NCBI GenBank assembly: GCA_023412655.1
Contig: JAEYNH010000171.1
Location: 1 to 34,403 of the forward strand
Direction: 5' to 3'
From: Pseudomonadota bacterium
GTDB taxonomy: Bacteria; Pseudomonadota; Alphaproteobacteria; Caulobacterales; Caulobacteraceae
Length of the DNA: 34,403 nt
Position numbers and translations under genes: made by a program. Shown piece after piece: positions 9,058 through 15,609 of this stretch (the first letter of the stretch is position 1; every line of letters starts with the position of its first letter). Under the pieces are notes generated by a model. That model searched no databases and was not told where the DNA came from. It saw nothing but the letters and a program-made list of their open reading frames with translations.

Positions 9058-9885
9058 TTAACGGAACAGACCCAGCAGGATCGACGAGGACTGGTTCGCG
9101 ATCGAGAGGGCCTGGACGCCCAGCTGCTGCTTGGTCTGCAGAGCCTGGAGCCTGGCGCTTTCCTTCGCGAGGTCGGCGTCGACGAGGTTGCCCACGCCAG
9201 CGTCGATCGAGTCCTGGAGCTTGTTCACGAAGTCCACGTGCGAGCCCAGCGACTTCGAACCGGTGCCCAGCTTGGACAGGACGGTCGAGACGTTGGTGAT
9301 CGAGGTGTTGATCGTGTCGATCAGCGTCTGGGCGCTGGTCGCGGTCGAGAACGTCGCGGTGGCCGAAAGCGTCACGTTCGCACCGCCGAGCGCAAGGCTC
9401 TGAGCTTGAACGGTGATCTTTTCGGTGCCGTTGGCGTTCGCGATCGCCGCGATCGTCGTGCCGCCGTCCTTGACCATGTTGATGCCGTTGAATTCGGCAT
9501 TGGTCACGGCCTTGGCCAGCTGGTCCCGCAGCGCCTTGAAGTCCTCGGACAGGGCGACACGGCTGGTGGTGTCCAGCGAGGTGTCCGAAGCCGCCAGTGC
9601 CTTTTCCTTCATCTGAAGGAGCAGGTCCGAAACGGTTTCGCCGGCCGAGATGGCCACATCCACGGTCGAGATCGAGCGCTGAAGCGACTCACGAACCGCA
9701 TCCAGCGAACGGCTGTTGGCGCGTTGATTCTGGGCGATAGCCCAGATGGCGCCGTTGTCCTTCGCCGAGGCGACCCGCTTGCCCGTGTTGATACGGGCCT
9801 GGGTCGTCATCAGTTCGTTGTTGGTCTGGTTGAGGTTCTGCAGCGCGATCATCGCGCCGACGTTGGTATTGACGCTATTCGGCAT
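9058..9885 (-). CDS. fljK: Flagellin, FljK-like (major filament subunit)
   Basis: Filament flagellin of 275 residues with the typical terminal coils (VNTNVGAMIALQNLNQTNNE, RINTGKRVASAKDNGAIWAIAQ at the N-terminus; SIDAGVGNLVDADLAKESAR, QQLGVQALSIANQSSS, LGLFR at the C-terminus) and a short Ser/Thr-rich core (VTLSATATFSTATSAQT). It differs from the flagellin at 10169-10999 at only about 17 of 274 aligned positions. Its upstream region is the most elaborate in the window: a sigma-54 promoter (9958-9972), an IHF-like site and three ftr-like dyads. In the leader the ribosome binding site AAGGA can pair with a neighbouring GGTTCCTT. Position and sequence match FljK of C. crescentus. Confidence 0.92.
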   Translation of the reverse strand: MPNSVNTNVGAMIALQNLNQTNNELMTTQARINTGKRVASAKDNGAIWAIAQNQRANSRSLDAVRESLQRSISTVDVAISAGETVSDLLLQMKEKALAASDTSLDTTSRVALSEDFKALRDQLAKAVTNAEFNGINMVKDGGTTIAAIANANGTEKITVQAQSLALGGANVTLSATATFSTATSAQTLIDTINTSITNVSTVLSKLGTGSKSLGSHVDFVNKLQDSIDAGVGNLVDADLAKESARLQALQTKQQLGVQALSIANQSSSILLGLFR

Positions 9886-9890
9886 CAGTT

Positions 9891-9931
9891 AGGTCCTTCT
9901 TTCAAGGAACCGGCGCCGTTCTGGCGGCCGG
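9891..9931 (-). promoter_or_regulatory. Structured 5' leader of fljK-like mRNA (probable FlbT-type control region)
   Basis: Reading the minus strand, a GC-rich hairpin (CCGG-C-CGCC, loop AGAAC, GGCGCCGG; 9910-9931) is followed by GGTTCCTT-GAAAG-AAGGACC (9892-9911), a 7-bp stem with one bulged T that buries the ribosome binding site AAGGA. The start codon follows seven bases later. FlbT of Caulobacter is known to act through the 5' leader of fljK mRNA; that this structure is its target here is inference. Confidence 0.6.
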
Positions 9932-9957
9932 AGGCGTTTTGCCCAAAGGACCTGCGA

Positions 9958-9972
9958 GCAAACCGCGGGCCA
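9958..9972 (-). promoter_or_regulatory. Sigma-54 promoter of the fljK-like flagellin
   Basis: The minus strand reads TGGCCCGCGGTTTGC: GG and GC with exactly 10 bases between, close to the consensus TGGCAC-N5-TTGC. The predicted start of transcription is near 9946, giving a leader of about 60 bases. Class IV flagellin genes of Caulobacter use sigma-54 with FlbD. Confidence 0.85.
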
Positions 9973-9997
9973 GCGGCCGCGCTTTCCGGATTCAAGA

Positions 9998-10010
9998 TAA
10001 GCGATTGAAA
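9998..10010 (-). promoter_or_regulatory. IHF-like site between promoter and ftr dyads
   Basis: The minus strand TTTCAATCGCTTA matches WATCAA-N4-TTR at all but one fixed position. It lies between the sigma-54 promoter and the upstream ftr-like dyads, where IHF normally bends DNA to bring the activator to the polymerase. Confidence 0.5.
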
Positions 10011-10046
10011 ATTCGGCGTTATACGTCCGTTAGGCATGCTTCGGGG

Positions 10047-10115
10047 CGGCAATTTTTGCCGACCGCGCACCACTCAAGGCAAGATTTGCCGAGCGCAAAC
10101 CGGCCATTCTTGCCG
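10047..10115. promoter_or_regulatory. Three ftr-like dyads (probable FlbD enhancer sites)
   Basis: Three 15-bp dyads of the form CGGCAA-N3-TTGCCG lie at 10047-10061 (CGGCAATTTTTGCCG, perfect), 10077-10091 (AGGCAAGATTTGCCG) and 10101-10115 (CGGCCATTCTTGCCG), with centres 30 and 24 bp apart, about 75-155 bp upstream of the fljK-like sigma-54 promoter. Caulobacter ftr elements bind the sigma-54 activator FlbD. The rest of 9973-10132 holds only the IHF-like site. Confidence 0.8.
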
Positions 10116-10132
10116 AGCGCCTCGAAAGGTCA

Positions 10133-10159
10133 CCCGGGCGGAGCATAGCCCCGCCCGGG
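10133..10159 (-). terminator. Strong 3' hairpin of the fljL-like flagellin mRNA
   Basis: CCCGGGCGG (10133-10141) pairs with CCGCCCGGG (10151-10159), extended inwards by one G-U and two GC pairs to a 12-bp stem with a 3-base loop, 9 bases past the flagellin stop. It is followed on the minus strand by TGACCTTTC, a weak T-tract. It probably ends or protects the flagellin mRNA ahead of the next promoter. Confidence 0.55.
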
Positions 10160-10168
10160 GATTGCGAC

Positions 10169-10999
10169 TTAGCGGAAGAGACCCAGGATCATCGACGAGG
10201 ACTGGTTCGCGATCGAGAGGGCCTGGACGCCCAGCTGCTGCTTCGTCTGCAGAGCCTGGAGCTTGGCGCTTTCCTTCGCGAGGTCCGCATCGACGAGGTT
10301 GCCCACGCCGGCGTCGATCGAGTCCTGGAGCTTGTTCACGAAGTCCAGGTGCGAGCCCAGCGACTTCGAACCGGTGCCCAGCTTGGACAGGACGGTCGAG
10401 ACGTTGGTGATCGACGTGTTGATCGTATCGATCAGCGTCTGGGCCGCCGTCGCCGTTGAGAACGTCGCCGTCGCCGAGACCGTCACGTTCCCGCCGCCGA
10501 GCGCAAGGCTCTGGGCCTGAACGGTGATCTTCTCAGTGCCGTTGGCGTTCGCGATCGCCGCGATCGTCGTGCCCCCCGCCTTGACCATGTTGATGCCGTT
10601 GAATTCGGCATTGGTCACGGCCTTGGCCAGCTGGTCCCGCAGCGCCTTGAAGTCTTCGGCGAGCGCAACGCGGCTGGTAGTGTCGAGCGAGGTGTCCGAA
10701 GCCGCCAGGGCCTTTTCCTTCATCTGAAGGAGCAGGTCCGAAACGGTTTCGCCGGCCGAGATGGCCACATCGACAGTCGATTGCGAGCGTTGACGCGACT
10801 CACGAACCGCATCCAGCGAACGGCTGTTGGCGCGTTTATTCTGGGCTATAGCCCAGATGGCGCCGTTGTCCTTCGCCGAGGCGACCCGCTTGCCCGTGTT
10901 GATCCTGGTCTGGGTGGTGTTCAGCTCCGCATTGGTCGCATTGAGGTTCTGGAGCGCGATCATCGCGCCCACGTTGGTGTTGACCGAGTTCATCGGCAT
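10169..10999 (-). CDS. fljL: Flagellin, FljL-like
   Basis: Filament flagellin of 276 residues, about 94 percent identical to the one at 9058-9885; the differences cluster in the first 75 residues and around the variable core. Terminal coils are complete (RINTGKRVASAKDNGAIWAIAQ; GVGNLVDADLAKESAKLQAL, QALSIANQSSS). The ATG at 10999 has GGAAGG eight bases upstream; a second in-frame ATG two codons later is possible. It has its own sigma-54 promoter (11075-11089), one clear ftr-like dyad (11191-11205) and a leader with two adjacent hairpins. The order flaF, flagellin, flagellin, flaG matches C. crescentus fljL then fljK, so the symbol rests on position. Confidence 0.9.
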   Translation of the reverse strand: MPMNSVNTNVGAMIALQNLNATNAELNTTQTRINTGKRVASAKDNGAIWAIAQNKRANSRSLDAVRESRQRSQSTVDVAISAGETVSDLLLQMKEKALAASDTSLDTTSRVALAEDFKALRDQLAKAVTNAEFNGINMVKAGGTTIAAIANANGTEKITVQAQSLALGGGNVTVSATATFSTATAAQTLIDTINTSITNVSTVLSKLGTGSKSLGSHLDFVNKLQDSIDAGVGNLVDADLAKESAKLQALQTKQQLGVQALSIANQSSSMILGLFR

Positions 11000-11006
11000 C
11001 GTTGGA

Positions 11007-11045
11007 GCCTTCCATTCTGGAGGTAGAATCCCGGCTTTTGCCGGG
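11007..11045 (-). promoter_or_regulatory. Structured 5' leader of fljL-like mRNA
   Basis: On the minus strand a perfect hairpin CCCGGC-AAAA-GCCGGG (11030-11045) is followed directly by ATTCT-ACCTCC-AGAAT (11014-11029), whose loop is an anti-Shine-Dalgarno sequence, and then by the ribosome binding site GGAAGG. The loop CCTCC can instead pair with GGAAGG (CCTCC-AGAAT-GGAAGG, one bulged A), so the two small stems exclude each other. This parallels the fljK-like leader with different sequence. The first hairpin also resembles an ftr dyad but is one base too short. Confidence 0.6.
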
Positions 11046-11074
11046 TGAGCGATTTTTCGCCCGCGGAAGGCGTC

Positions 11075-11089
11075 GCAAGCTGCGGGCCA
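11075..11089 (-). promoter_or_regulatory. Sigma-54 promoter of the fljL-like flagellin
   Basis: The minus strand reads TGGCCCGCAGCTTGC, with GG-N10-GC spacing and good match to the sigma-54 consensus. The predicted transcript starts near 11063, giving a leader of about 65 bases. An A/T-rich tract at about 11112-11141, unusual for this DNA, lies between it and the ftr-like dyad and could hold a bend or an IHF site. Confidence 0.85.
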
Positions 11090-11190
11090 GCATTAACCGA
11101 AACCGCAACACCATTACCCCTTGTTTTTATTTGTCTTTTTTCGCGCGGAGCAGCCTGGCGGGCCCAGCCCGGTCAACCAAACCTGCAGCA

Positions 11191-11205
11191 CGGCAAGAAC
11201 TGCCG
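11191..11205. promoter_or_regulatory. ftr-like dyad (probable FlbD site) upstream of fljL
   Basis: CGGCAAGAACTGCCG is a dyad with five-base arms CGGCA and TGCCG and the same 15-bp span as the three sites upstream of the fljK-like gene. It is centred about 116 bp upstream of the centre of the sigma-54 promoter. Confidence 0.65.
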
Positions 11206-11224
11206 AGAAGATCCGTCCGGACAC

Positions 11225-11253
11225 GAAAAAGGGCCGCGGAAGCCGCGACCCTT
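11225..11253 (-). terminator. Rho-independent terminator of flbT-flaF
   Basis: On the minus strand AAGGGTCGCGG pairs with CCGCGGCCCTT (11229-11239 with 11243-11253, one G-U pair) and is followed by a run of T (CCCTTTTTC). It lies 25 bases past the flaF stop and separates flbT-flaF from the flagellin promoter. Confidence 0.8.
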
Positions 11254-11277
11254 AGGCACCCCAATGAATGTCTGCCG

Positions 11278-11649
11278 CTAGGCCGCCTGGACCGCGCCTC
11301 CGCCGGCCATCAGCCCCTGCATAATCATCCGATTCACCTCGATGAGAGGCTCGATCTCCTCCTCGCGACGGATCACCAAGCTGGTGTGCTTTGAGACCCA
11401 GATGCTGAGGGAGATGATCGAGGCGCGCAGCTGCACCGGCAGCTTGTTCTCCGCACTCTGACAATCCGACCCCAGCACCGCCCACATCCGGCGGTTCCAG
11501 TCCAGCGCATCCACCCGCCCGCGGAGGTCCTCCGGCGCGCACTTGGCCGCCTCCATCAGCGCGCGGGTCACCTGCGCAAAGAGACGGTATTCCATCTCGC
11601 GCGGGCTCTCGGCCCGCGTCACCGCCTGTTGGTAGGCGTTAAGGGACAT
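11278..11649 (-). CDS. flaF: Flagellar biosynthesis regulator FlaF
   Basis: FlaF of 123 residues. In Caulobacter it is needed for flagellin synthesis and secretion and opposes FlbT, coupling flagellin translation to filament assembly. Typical family features are the opening NAYQQAVTRAESPREMEYRLF, the central DWNRRMWAVLGSDC and a helical C-terminal half (LRASIISLSIWVSKHTS, IEPLIEVNRMIMQGL). It overlaps the end of flbT by 11 bases, so the two genes are translationally coupled. A terminator follows, so the flagellin genes downstream rely on their own promoters. Confidence 0.93.
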   Translation of the reverse strand: MSLNAYQQAVTRAESPREMEYRLFAQVTRALMEAAKCAPEDLRGRVDALDWNRRMWAVLGSDCQSAENKLPVQLRASIISLSIWVSKHTSLVIRREEEIEPLIEVNRMIMQGLMAGGGAVQAA

Positions 11650-12034
11650 TGCCCAACCTCTCGTCTTCGTACTCGATCAGCCGGCGGCAGAGCATCAACG
11701 CCTTGTAGTACTCGCGCGACATGCAGTGCTTGGAGATGTTCACGCAGTCCGCAAGGACGGTGGGGTTGGCGATGACCCCCATGAACTCCGTCATCCGGCG
11801 GACGAACTCGTCATAGTACCGGTCCGCGTTGGCTTCATCGAGATACATCATCATGACCGGGAAGTAGATCCGCCGCGCCGGCGTGTTCACATCTTCCTGC
11901 TGCATGATGTCCTTCTCGCGAAGGACCGAGGCCTTGTTCTGCAGCACGAGCACCGACCGGCGGTCGCCGTTCTGCACGACGGCTCCGTTGAGAACGAACC
12001 TCTCTCCAGGCCTCAGCGACAGTTTCAGCGGCAA
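11639..12034 (-). CDS. flbT: Flagellin mRNA regulator FlbT
   Basis: FlbT of 131 residues, the post-transcriptional repressor that in Caulobacter acts on the 5' leader of flagellin mRNA and promotes its decay until the hook is complete. The family signature at the N-terminus (PLKLSLRPGERFVLNGAVVQNGDRR) begins directly at a TTG codon at 12034, with the purine-rich GGGGGGCGGAA just upstream. The frame stays open 45 codons further upstream, but that extension (for example EPQDARDRGAE) is unlike FlbT. Conserved IYFPVMMMYLD and FMGVI follow. Its end overlaps flaF. A CtrA-type box lies about 150 bp upstream, oriented towards flmG. Confidence 0.92.
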   Translation of the reverse strand: MPLKLSLRPGERFVLNGAVVQNGDRRSVLVLQNKASVLREKDIMQQEDVNTPARRIYFPVMMMYLDEANADRYYDEFVRRMTEFMGVIANPTVLADCVNISKHCMSREYYKALMLCRRLIEYEDERLGNVP

Positions 12035-12182
12035 TTCCGCCCCCCGATCTCGCGCATCCTGCGGCTCCGACTCGACCAGGCAATCGCCGCCGTCAGCCGC
12101 ACCCGGTGCACGTAAAGCGATAGCGTCGCTGAAGTTAACGCCATCTTGCCGCGACTTTCCCCACCGCACGTCTCAGGCGAGC

Positions 12183-12219
12183 TTAAGCGTGCATTAAGCA
12201 GCGCAGCGCGAGCTAGGTC
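12183..12219 (+). promoter_or_regulatory. CtrA-type box and promoter for flmG
   Basis: TTAAGCGTGCATTAA (12183-12197) is an exact TTAA-N7-TTAA, the binding motif of the cell-cycle regulator CtrA. Fourteen bases downstream GCTAGGTC (12212-12219) matches seven of eight positions of the Caulobacter housekeeping -10 consensus GCTANAWC. This is the layout of CtrA-activated promoters, pointing towards flmG. The divergent flbT promoter could share the site, but no good -10 is seen in that direction. The rest of 12035-12245 shows nothing clear. Confidence 0.65.
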
Positions 12220-12245
12220 CCGACGATCAGGAGAATCCTCGCCCC

Positions 12246-14036
12246 ATGTCGCCTCCGGCCCGCCCCAGCGCCACATCCGTCCATGCGCTCGGGGCCGCGC
12301 CGTCCCAGTCGCCCGGGCGGAACCTGCTCGAGGGCGTGGCCGAGGGCGGTTCGAACCGCACTCTGGAGAGCCTCACGGCGGCCATGGGTCAGCTGAGAAG
12401 CATGGCCGTCCAGCCGATGATCCAGAGGGCGCTCGCCTGCCTCAACGCCCAGGACCCTCACGGCGCCGCCAAATGGGCGCTGAAGGCCCTGCACACGGAC
12501 GAGCGGAACGGCTACGCGTGGTGCCTGCTGGGGATGGCCCGTGAACGGGCGGGCGACTTCGTTTCCTCCATCCAGGCCTACGAATCGGCTCTGCAGTTGC
12601 TGCCGGACCAAGCCGAGATCGCCAACGACCTTGGGCGACTGGCCATGCGGATGGGCATGCCTGAACAGGCGGAGGGCTTCTTCCGCCACTTCGCCGCCCA
12701 TCGCCCCGGCCATGCCGAGGCGGCGAACAACCTCGCCTGCGCGCTCCGCGTGCAGGGCCGTCGGTCAGAGGCGATCGAGATCCTGCGCCCGGCCATCCAG
12801 GCCGATCCTGGCAGCGCCATGCTCTGGAACAGCCTGGCGGCCGTGGTGGCCGAGGACGGTGACCAAGCGAACGCCGAGATCTTCTACGCCGAGGCCATGC
12901 GGCTCGACCCCGGCTTCGCCAAGCCGCGCTACAACCTCGCCAATGCCCTCGCCGACCGCGGCGAAGTGGCCGAGGCCCTGCCGCTTGTCGACGGGGCTCT
13001 GAAGACCACTCGGGCCGAGGACGAGCGTCAGATGATGCTGCTGGCGCGGGCGACCCTCCTGATCGCCCTTGGGCGGCTGGCCGAGGGCTGGGACACCTAC
13101 GAGGCGCGCCACCACCCGCAGTTCGCCGACACCCTTCATTTCGCCGTGGAACGGCCGGCTTGGCGCCCTGGCCTGGATCTTTCGGGCAAGTCCATCCTGG
13201 TCATCGGCGAACAGGGACTGGGCGATGAGGTCCTGTTCGCGAACGTCCTGCCCGATCTGCTGGAACGGCTGGGCCCCAGCGGCCGGCTGACCATCGCGGT
13301 GGAGCCCCGGCTTGTTCCCCTCTTCGCCCGCAGCTTTCCACAGGCGCGGGTCGGCGCCCACACCACCGTCACCCACGGGGGCCGTTCGATCCGCCTGCTG
13401 CCCTTCCTCGAGGACACCGCCGATATCGACCTGTGGACGCCCCTGGGCTCGCTGCTGCGCGAGTTCCGCCGTGAGGTGGCCGCCTATCCCGAGCGCCCGC
13501 GGTTCCTTGTGGCGGAACCGGAGCGGATCGCCCACTGGCGGACCGTGCTGGCGACAGCGCCGGCGGGGCGGAAGGTCGGACTGCTGTGGAAGAGCGGCAC
13601 CGCCCGCGGGGCGCGCCACCGCTACTTCTCCGCGTTCGAACAATGGGCTCCGGTCCTGCGCCGGACCGACGTCACCTTCGTCAACCTCCAGTACGGTGAC
13701 TGCGCCGAAGAGCTGGCGTTCGCCCGCAGCGAATTCGGCGTCGAGATCTGGGATCCCCCGGGCATCGATCTGAAGCAGGACCTGGATGATGTGGCCGCCC
13801 TCGCCTGCGCCCTGGATTTGGTTGTCGGCTTCTCCAACGCGACCTTCAACCTTGCCGGCGCCTGTGGCGCTCCGACCTGGCTCATCACCACGCCGGGAGC
13901 ATGGCCGCGCCTCGGCGAGGCGGACCGCTACCCGTGGTATCCCCAGGCGCGGGTCTTCGCACCGCCGGTCTATGGAGACTGGGACACAGCCATGGCCAAG
14001 GTGGCGGAAGCGCTCACCGGTTTCGCGGAACGCTAG
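12246..14036 (+). CDS. flmG: Flagellin glycosyltransferase FlmG (TPR plus GT-B domain)
   Basis: 596 residues. Residues of about 55-290 form tetratricopeptide repeats (for example NGYAWCLLGMARERAGDFVS, AEAANNLACALRVQGRRSE, AKPRYNLANALADRGEVAE). Residues of about 310-590 form a GT-B-type transferase domain, entered by KSILVIGEQGLGDEVLFANV (GEQGLGDE at 321-328) with late motifs WKSGTARG and DLVVGFSNATFNLAGACGAPTW. This fits FlmG of C. crescentus, whose TPR part binds flagellins and whose transferase part attaches pseudaminic acid. Its place beside flbT-flaF-flagellins agrees. The sugar cannot be read from sequence, and no pseudaminate synthesis genes are in the window. Start ATG with AGGAG 12 bases upstream, just after a CtrA-type promoter. 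Confidence 0.85.
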   Translation: MSPPARPSATSVHALGAAPSQSPGRNLLEGVAEGGSNRTLESLTAAMGQLRSMAVQPMIQRALACLNAQDPHGAAKWALKALHTDERNGYAWCLLGMARERAGDFVSSIQAYESALQLLPDQAEIANDLGRLAMRMGMPEQAEGFFRHFAAHRPGHAEAANNLACALRVQGRRSEAIEILRPAIQADPGSAMLWNSLAAVVAEDGDQANAEIFYAEAMRLDPGFAKPRYNLANALADRGEVAEALPLVDGALKTTRAEDERQMMLLARATLLIALGRLAEGWDTYEARHHPQFADTLHFAVERPAWRPGLDLSGKSILVIGEQGLGDEVLFANVLPDLLERLGPSGRLTIAVEPRLVPLFARSFPQARVGAHTTVTHGGRSIRLLPFLEDTADIDLWTPLGSLLREFRREVAAYPERPRFLVAEPERIAHWRTVLATAPAGRKVGLLWKSGTARGARHRYFSAFEQWAPVLRRTDVTFVNLQYGDCAEELAFARSEFGVEIWDPPGIDLKQDLDDVAALACALDLVVGFSNATFNLAGACGAPTWLITTPGAWPRLGEADRYPWYPQARVFAPPVYGDWDTAMAKVAEALTGFAER

Positions 14037-14061
14037 GTTTCCGGGCGGGTTTTCCATCGAC

Positions 14062-14079
14062 TGGCGCCGCCGGGCGCCA
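14062..14079 (+). other. Hairpin after flmG
   Basis: TGGCGCC (14062-14068) and GGCGCCA (14073-14079) form a perfect 7-bp stem with a 4-base loop, between the flmG stop and the ribosome binding site of the next gene. Without a T-run it is not a clear terminator; the next gene may be co-transcribed. Confidence 0.4.
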
Positions 14080-14098
14080 AGGCCAGGAGAACCCGTTA

Positions 14099-14632
14099 AT
14101 GTCCGAGCGCTTCGATTCCGACGATTTCGATCCCCAGGATCAGGCCGAGGTCTTCGATGAAAGCATGACGGCGGGCGGCGAAGGCGACTCGCCCTTGGGC
14201 GGCGACTCGCCCCTCGACATCGGCGAAGACATGCGCACCCCTGAGGAATTGCCGGATGTCGAGGACCTCACCCAGCTGATCGGGGATCGGGATGACGACG
14301 AGGGCCTTGCGCTGGATTCCGACGAGTTCGACCCCGAGGCGGTGGATGACGGCGATCTCGAAGAGGACAACGAGCTCGACTACCGGGCCGCGACGGAAGA
14401 ACACGAAGACGACCTGGACGGCCTTGGCCTGGATGGCGAAGGCTTCAACGACCATCGGATCATGAAGAGCGAGATCGAAGGACTCGACGAGGTTCGGGAC
14501 GCCGATGAGGCCGAAGGCGGAGAGGACGACTTCACCGACTTCCAGTCGCGCAGCGTCTCCGACGAAGACCTCAAGGAGATGGGCTATTCCGAAGATCGCG
14601 GTGGCGAAACCCGCGCGAAGCCAGACGACTAG
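14099..14632 (+). CDS. Very acidic protein of unknown function
   Basis: 177 residues, with Asp and Glu making up a large share (runs such as DDDEGLALDSDEFDPEAVDDGD and EEDNELD) and few basic residues outside the C-terminus. No membrane segment, signal peptide or recognisable domain. It is probably disordered in large part. A short internal repeat GDSPLGGDSPLD lies near residues 28-39. Such proteins can act as charge-mimicking regulators or chaperone-like partners, but nothing here shows which. The start is well set: ATG with CAGGAGA eight bases upstream. It lies 62 bases after flmG and 110 bases before moxR, all on the plus strand. Confidence 0.75.
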   Translation: MSERFDSDDFDPQDQAEVFDESMTAGGEGDSPLGGDSPLDIGEDMRTPEELPDVEDLTQLIGDRDDDEGLALDSDEFDPEAVDDGDLEEDNELDYRAATEEHEDDLDGLGLDGEGFNDHRIMKSEIEGLDEVRDADEAEGGEDDFTDFQSRSVSDEDLKEMGYSEDRGGETRAKPDD

Positions 14633-14742
14633 GGGCGGAGGGAGCCCGCTAAGGAACCGGCTTGATCCTCGCGCTGCGGCCTATAGGCTGACCCCGACAA
14701 ACAAACGTTCGAATGCGGGCTGCTGCCCGCGCGGGGAGCTGA

Positions 14743-15609
14743 ATGAGCCAGCGTTTCGAAGGCACCGAGAACTACGTCGCCACCGAGGACCTCAAGGTTG
14801 CGGTGAACGCCGCCATCGCGCTTGAGCGACCGCTCCTCATCAAAGGCGAGCCGGGCACCGGCAAGACCGTGCTGGCCTACGAGATTGCCAAGGCCCTCGG
14901 GGCCCCGCTGATCACCTGGCACATCAAGTCCACCACCAAGGCCATCCAGGGCCTCTACGAGTACGACGCCGTCTCGCGCCTCCGCGACAGCCAGCTGGGC
15001 GACGAGCGGGTCAAGGATGTCAAGAACTACATCAAGAAGGGCAAGCTCTGGGAGGCGTTCGAGAGCCCCGCCCGCCCGGTGCTGCTGATCGATGAGATCG
15101 ACAAGGCCGACATCGAGTTTCCGAACGACCTCCTGCAGGAACTCGATCGGATGGAGTTCTACGTCTACGAGACCAACGAGACGATCAAGGCCGCGGTCCG
15201 GCCGGTGGTGATCATCACATCGAACAATGAGAAGGAGCTGCCCGACGCCTTCCTGCGGCGCTGCTTCTTCCACTACATCCGCTTCCCGGACTCCGAGACG
15301 ATGAACGAGATTGTCGAGGTCCACTTCCCGGGCATCAAGCAGAAGCTCGTCGCCGAGGCGCTGCGCATCTTCTACGACATGCGGAAGGTGCCGGGCCTTA
15401 AGAAGAAGCCCTCCACCTCTGAGCTGCTCGACTGGCTCAAGCTCCTCATGGTCGAAGACATCGACGAAGAGGCGCTGAAGGAGAAGGATCCCACCAAACT
15501 GATCCCGCCGCTGCATGGCGCGCTGCTGAAGAACGAGCAGGATGTCCACCTGTTCGAGCGACTGGCGTTCCTGGCCCGTCGCGAAGGCGCCTCACGTCCC
15601 GGGCAGTAA
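14743..15609 (+). CDS. MoxR-family AAA+ ATPase
   Basis: 288 residues, a typical length for MoxR ATPases, which act as chaperones that load metals or remodel partner complexes. Walker A is GEPGTGKT (35-42), Walker B LLIDEID (114-120), sensor I IITSNNEKELPDAFLRRC with the arginine finger region, then a helical lid. The start has GGGGAG just upstream. MoxR genes nearly always sit beside a VWA-domain (CoxE-like) gene; none follows here, the next gene being a lipoprotein 98 bases later. The partner may be elsewhere. Substrate unknown. Confidence 0.92.
   Translation: MSQRFEGTENYVATEDLKVAVNAAIALERPLLIKGEPGTGKTVLAYEIAKALGAPLITWHIKSTTKAIQGLYEYDAVSRLRDSQLGDERVKDVKNYIKKGKLWEAFESPARPVLLIDEIDKADIEFPNDLLQELDRMEFYVYETNETIKAAVRPVVIITSNNEKELPDAFLRRCFFHYIRFPDSETMNEIVEVHFPGIKQKLVAEALRIFYDMRKVPGLKKKPSTSELLDWLKLLMVEDIDEEALKEKDPTKLIPPLHGALLKNEQDVHLFERLAFLARREGASRPGQ

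Larger units (their letters stand above)
9058..10999 (-). repeat. Tandem near-identical flagellin genes (direct repeat, period about 1.1 kb)
   Basis: The segments 9058-9885 and 10169-10999 are long direct repeats, nearly identical in DNA over most of their length, separated by a 283-bp spacer with quite different sequence. The spacer and leaders have diverged while the coding parts have not, which suggests gene conversion or selection on the protein. Confidence 0.85.

Noticed and set aside
11030..11045. CCCGGC-AAAA-GCCGGG read as a further ftr site
   Set aside because: The dyad is one base shorter than the other ftr-like sites and lacks the inner TT half; it is better explained as an RNA hairpin in the fljL-like leader.
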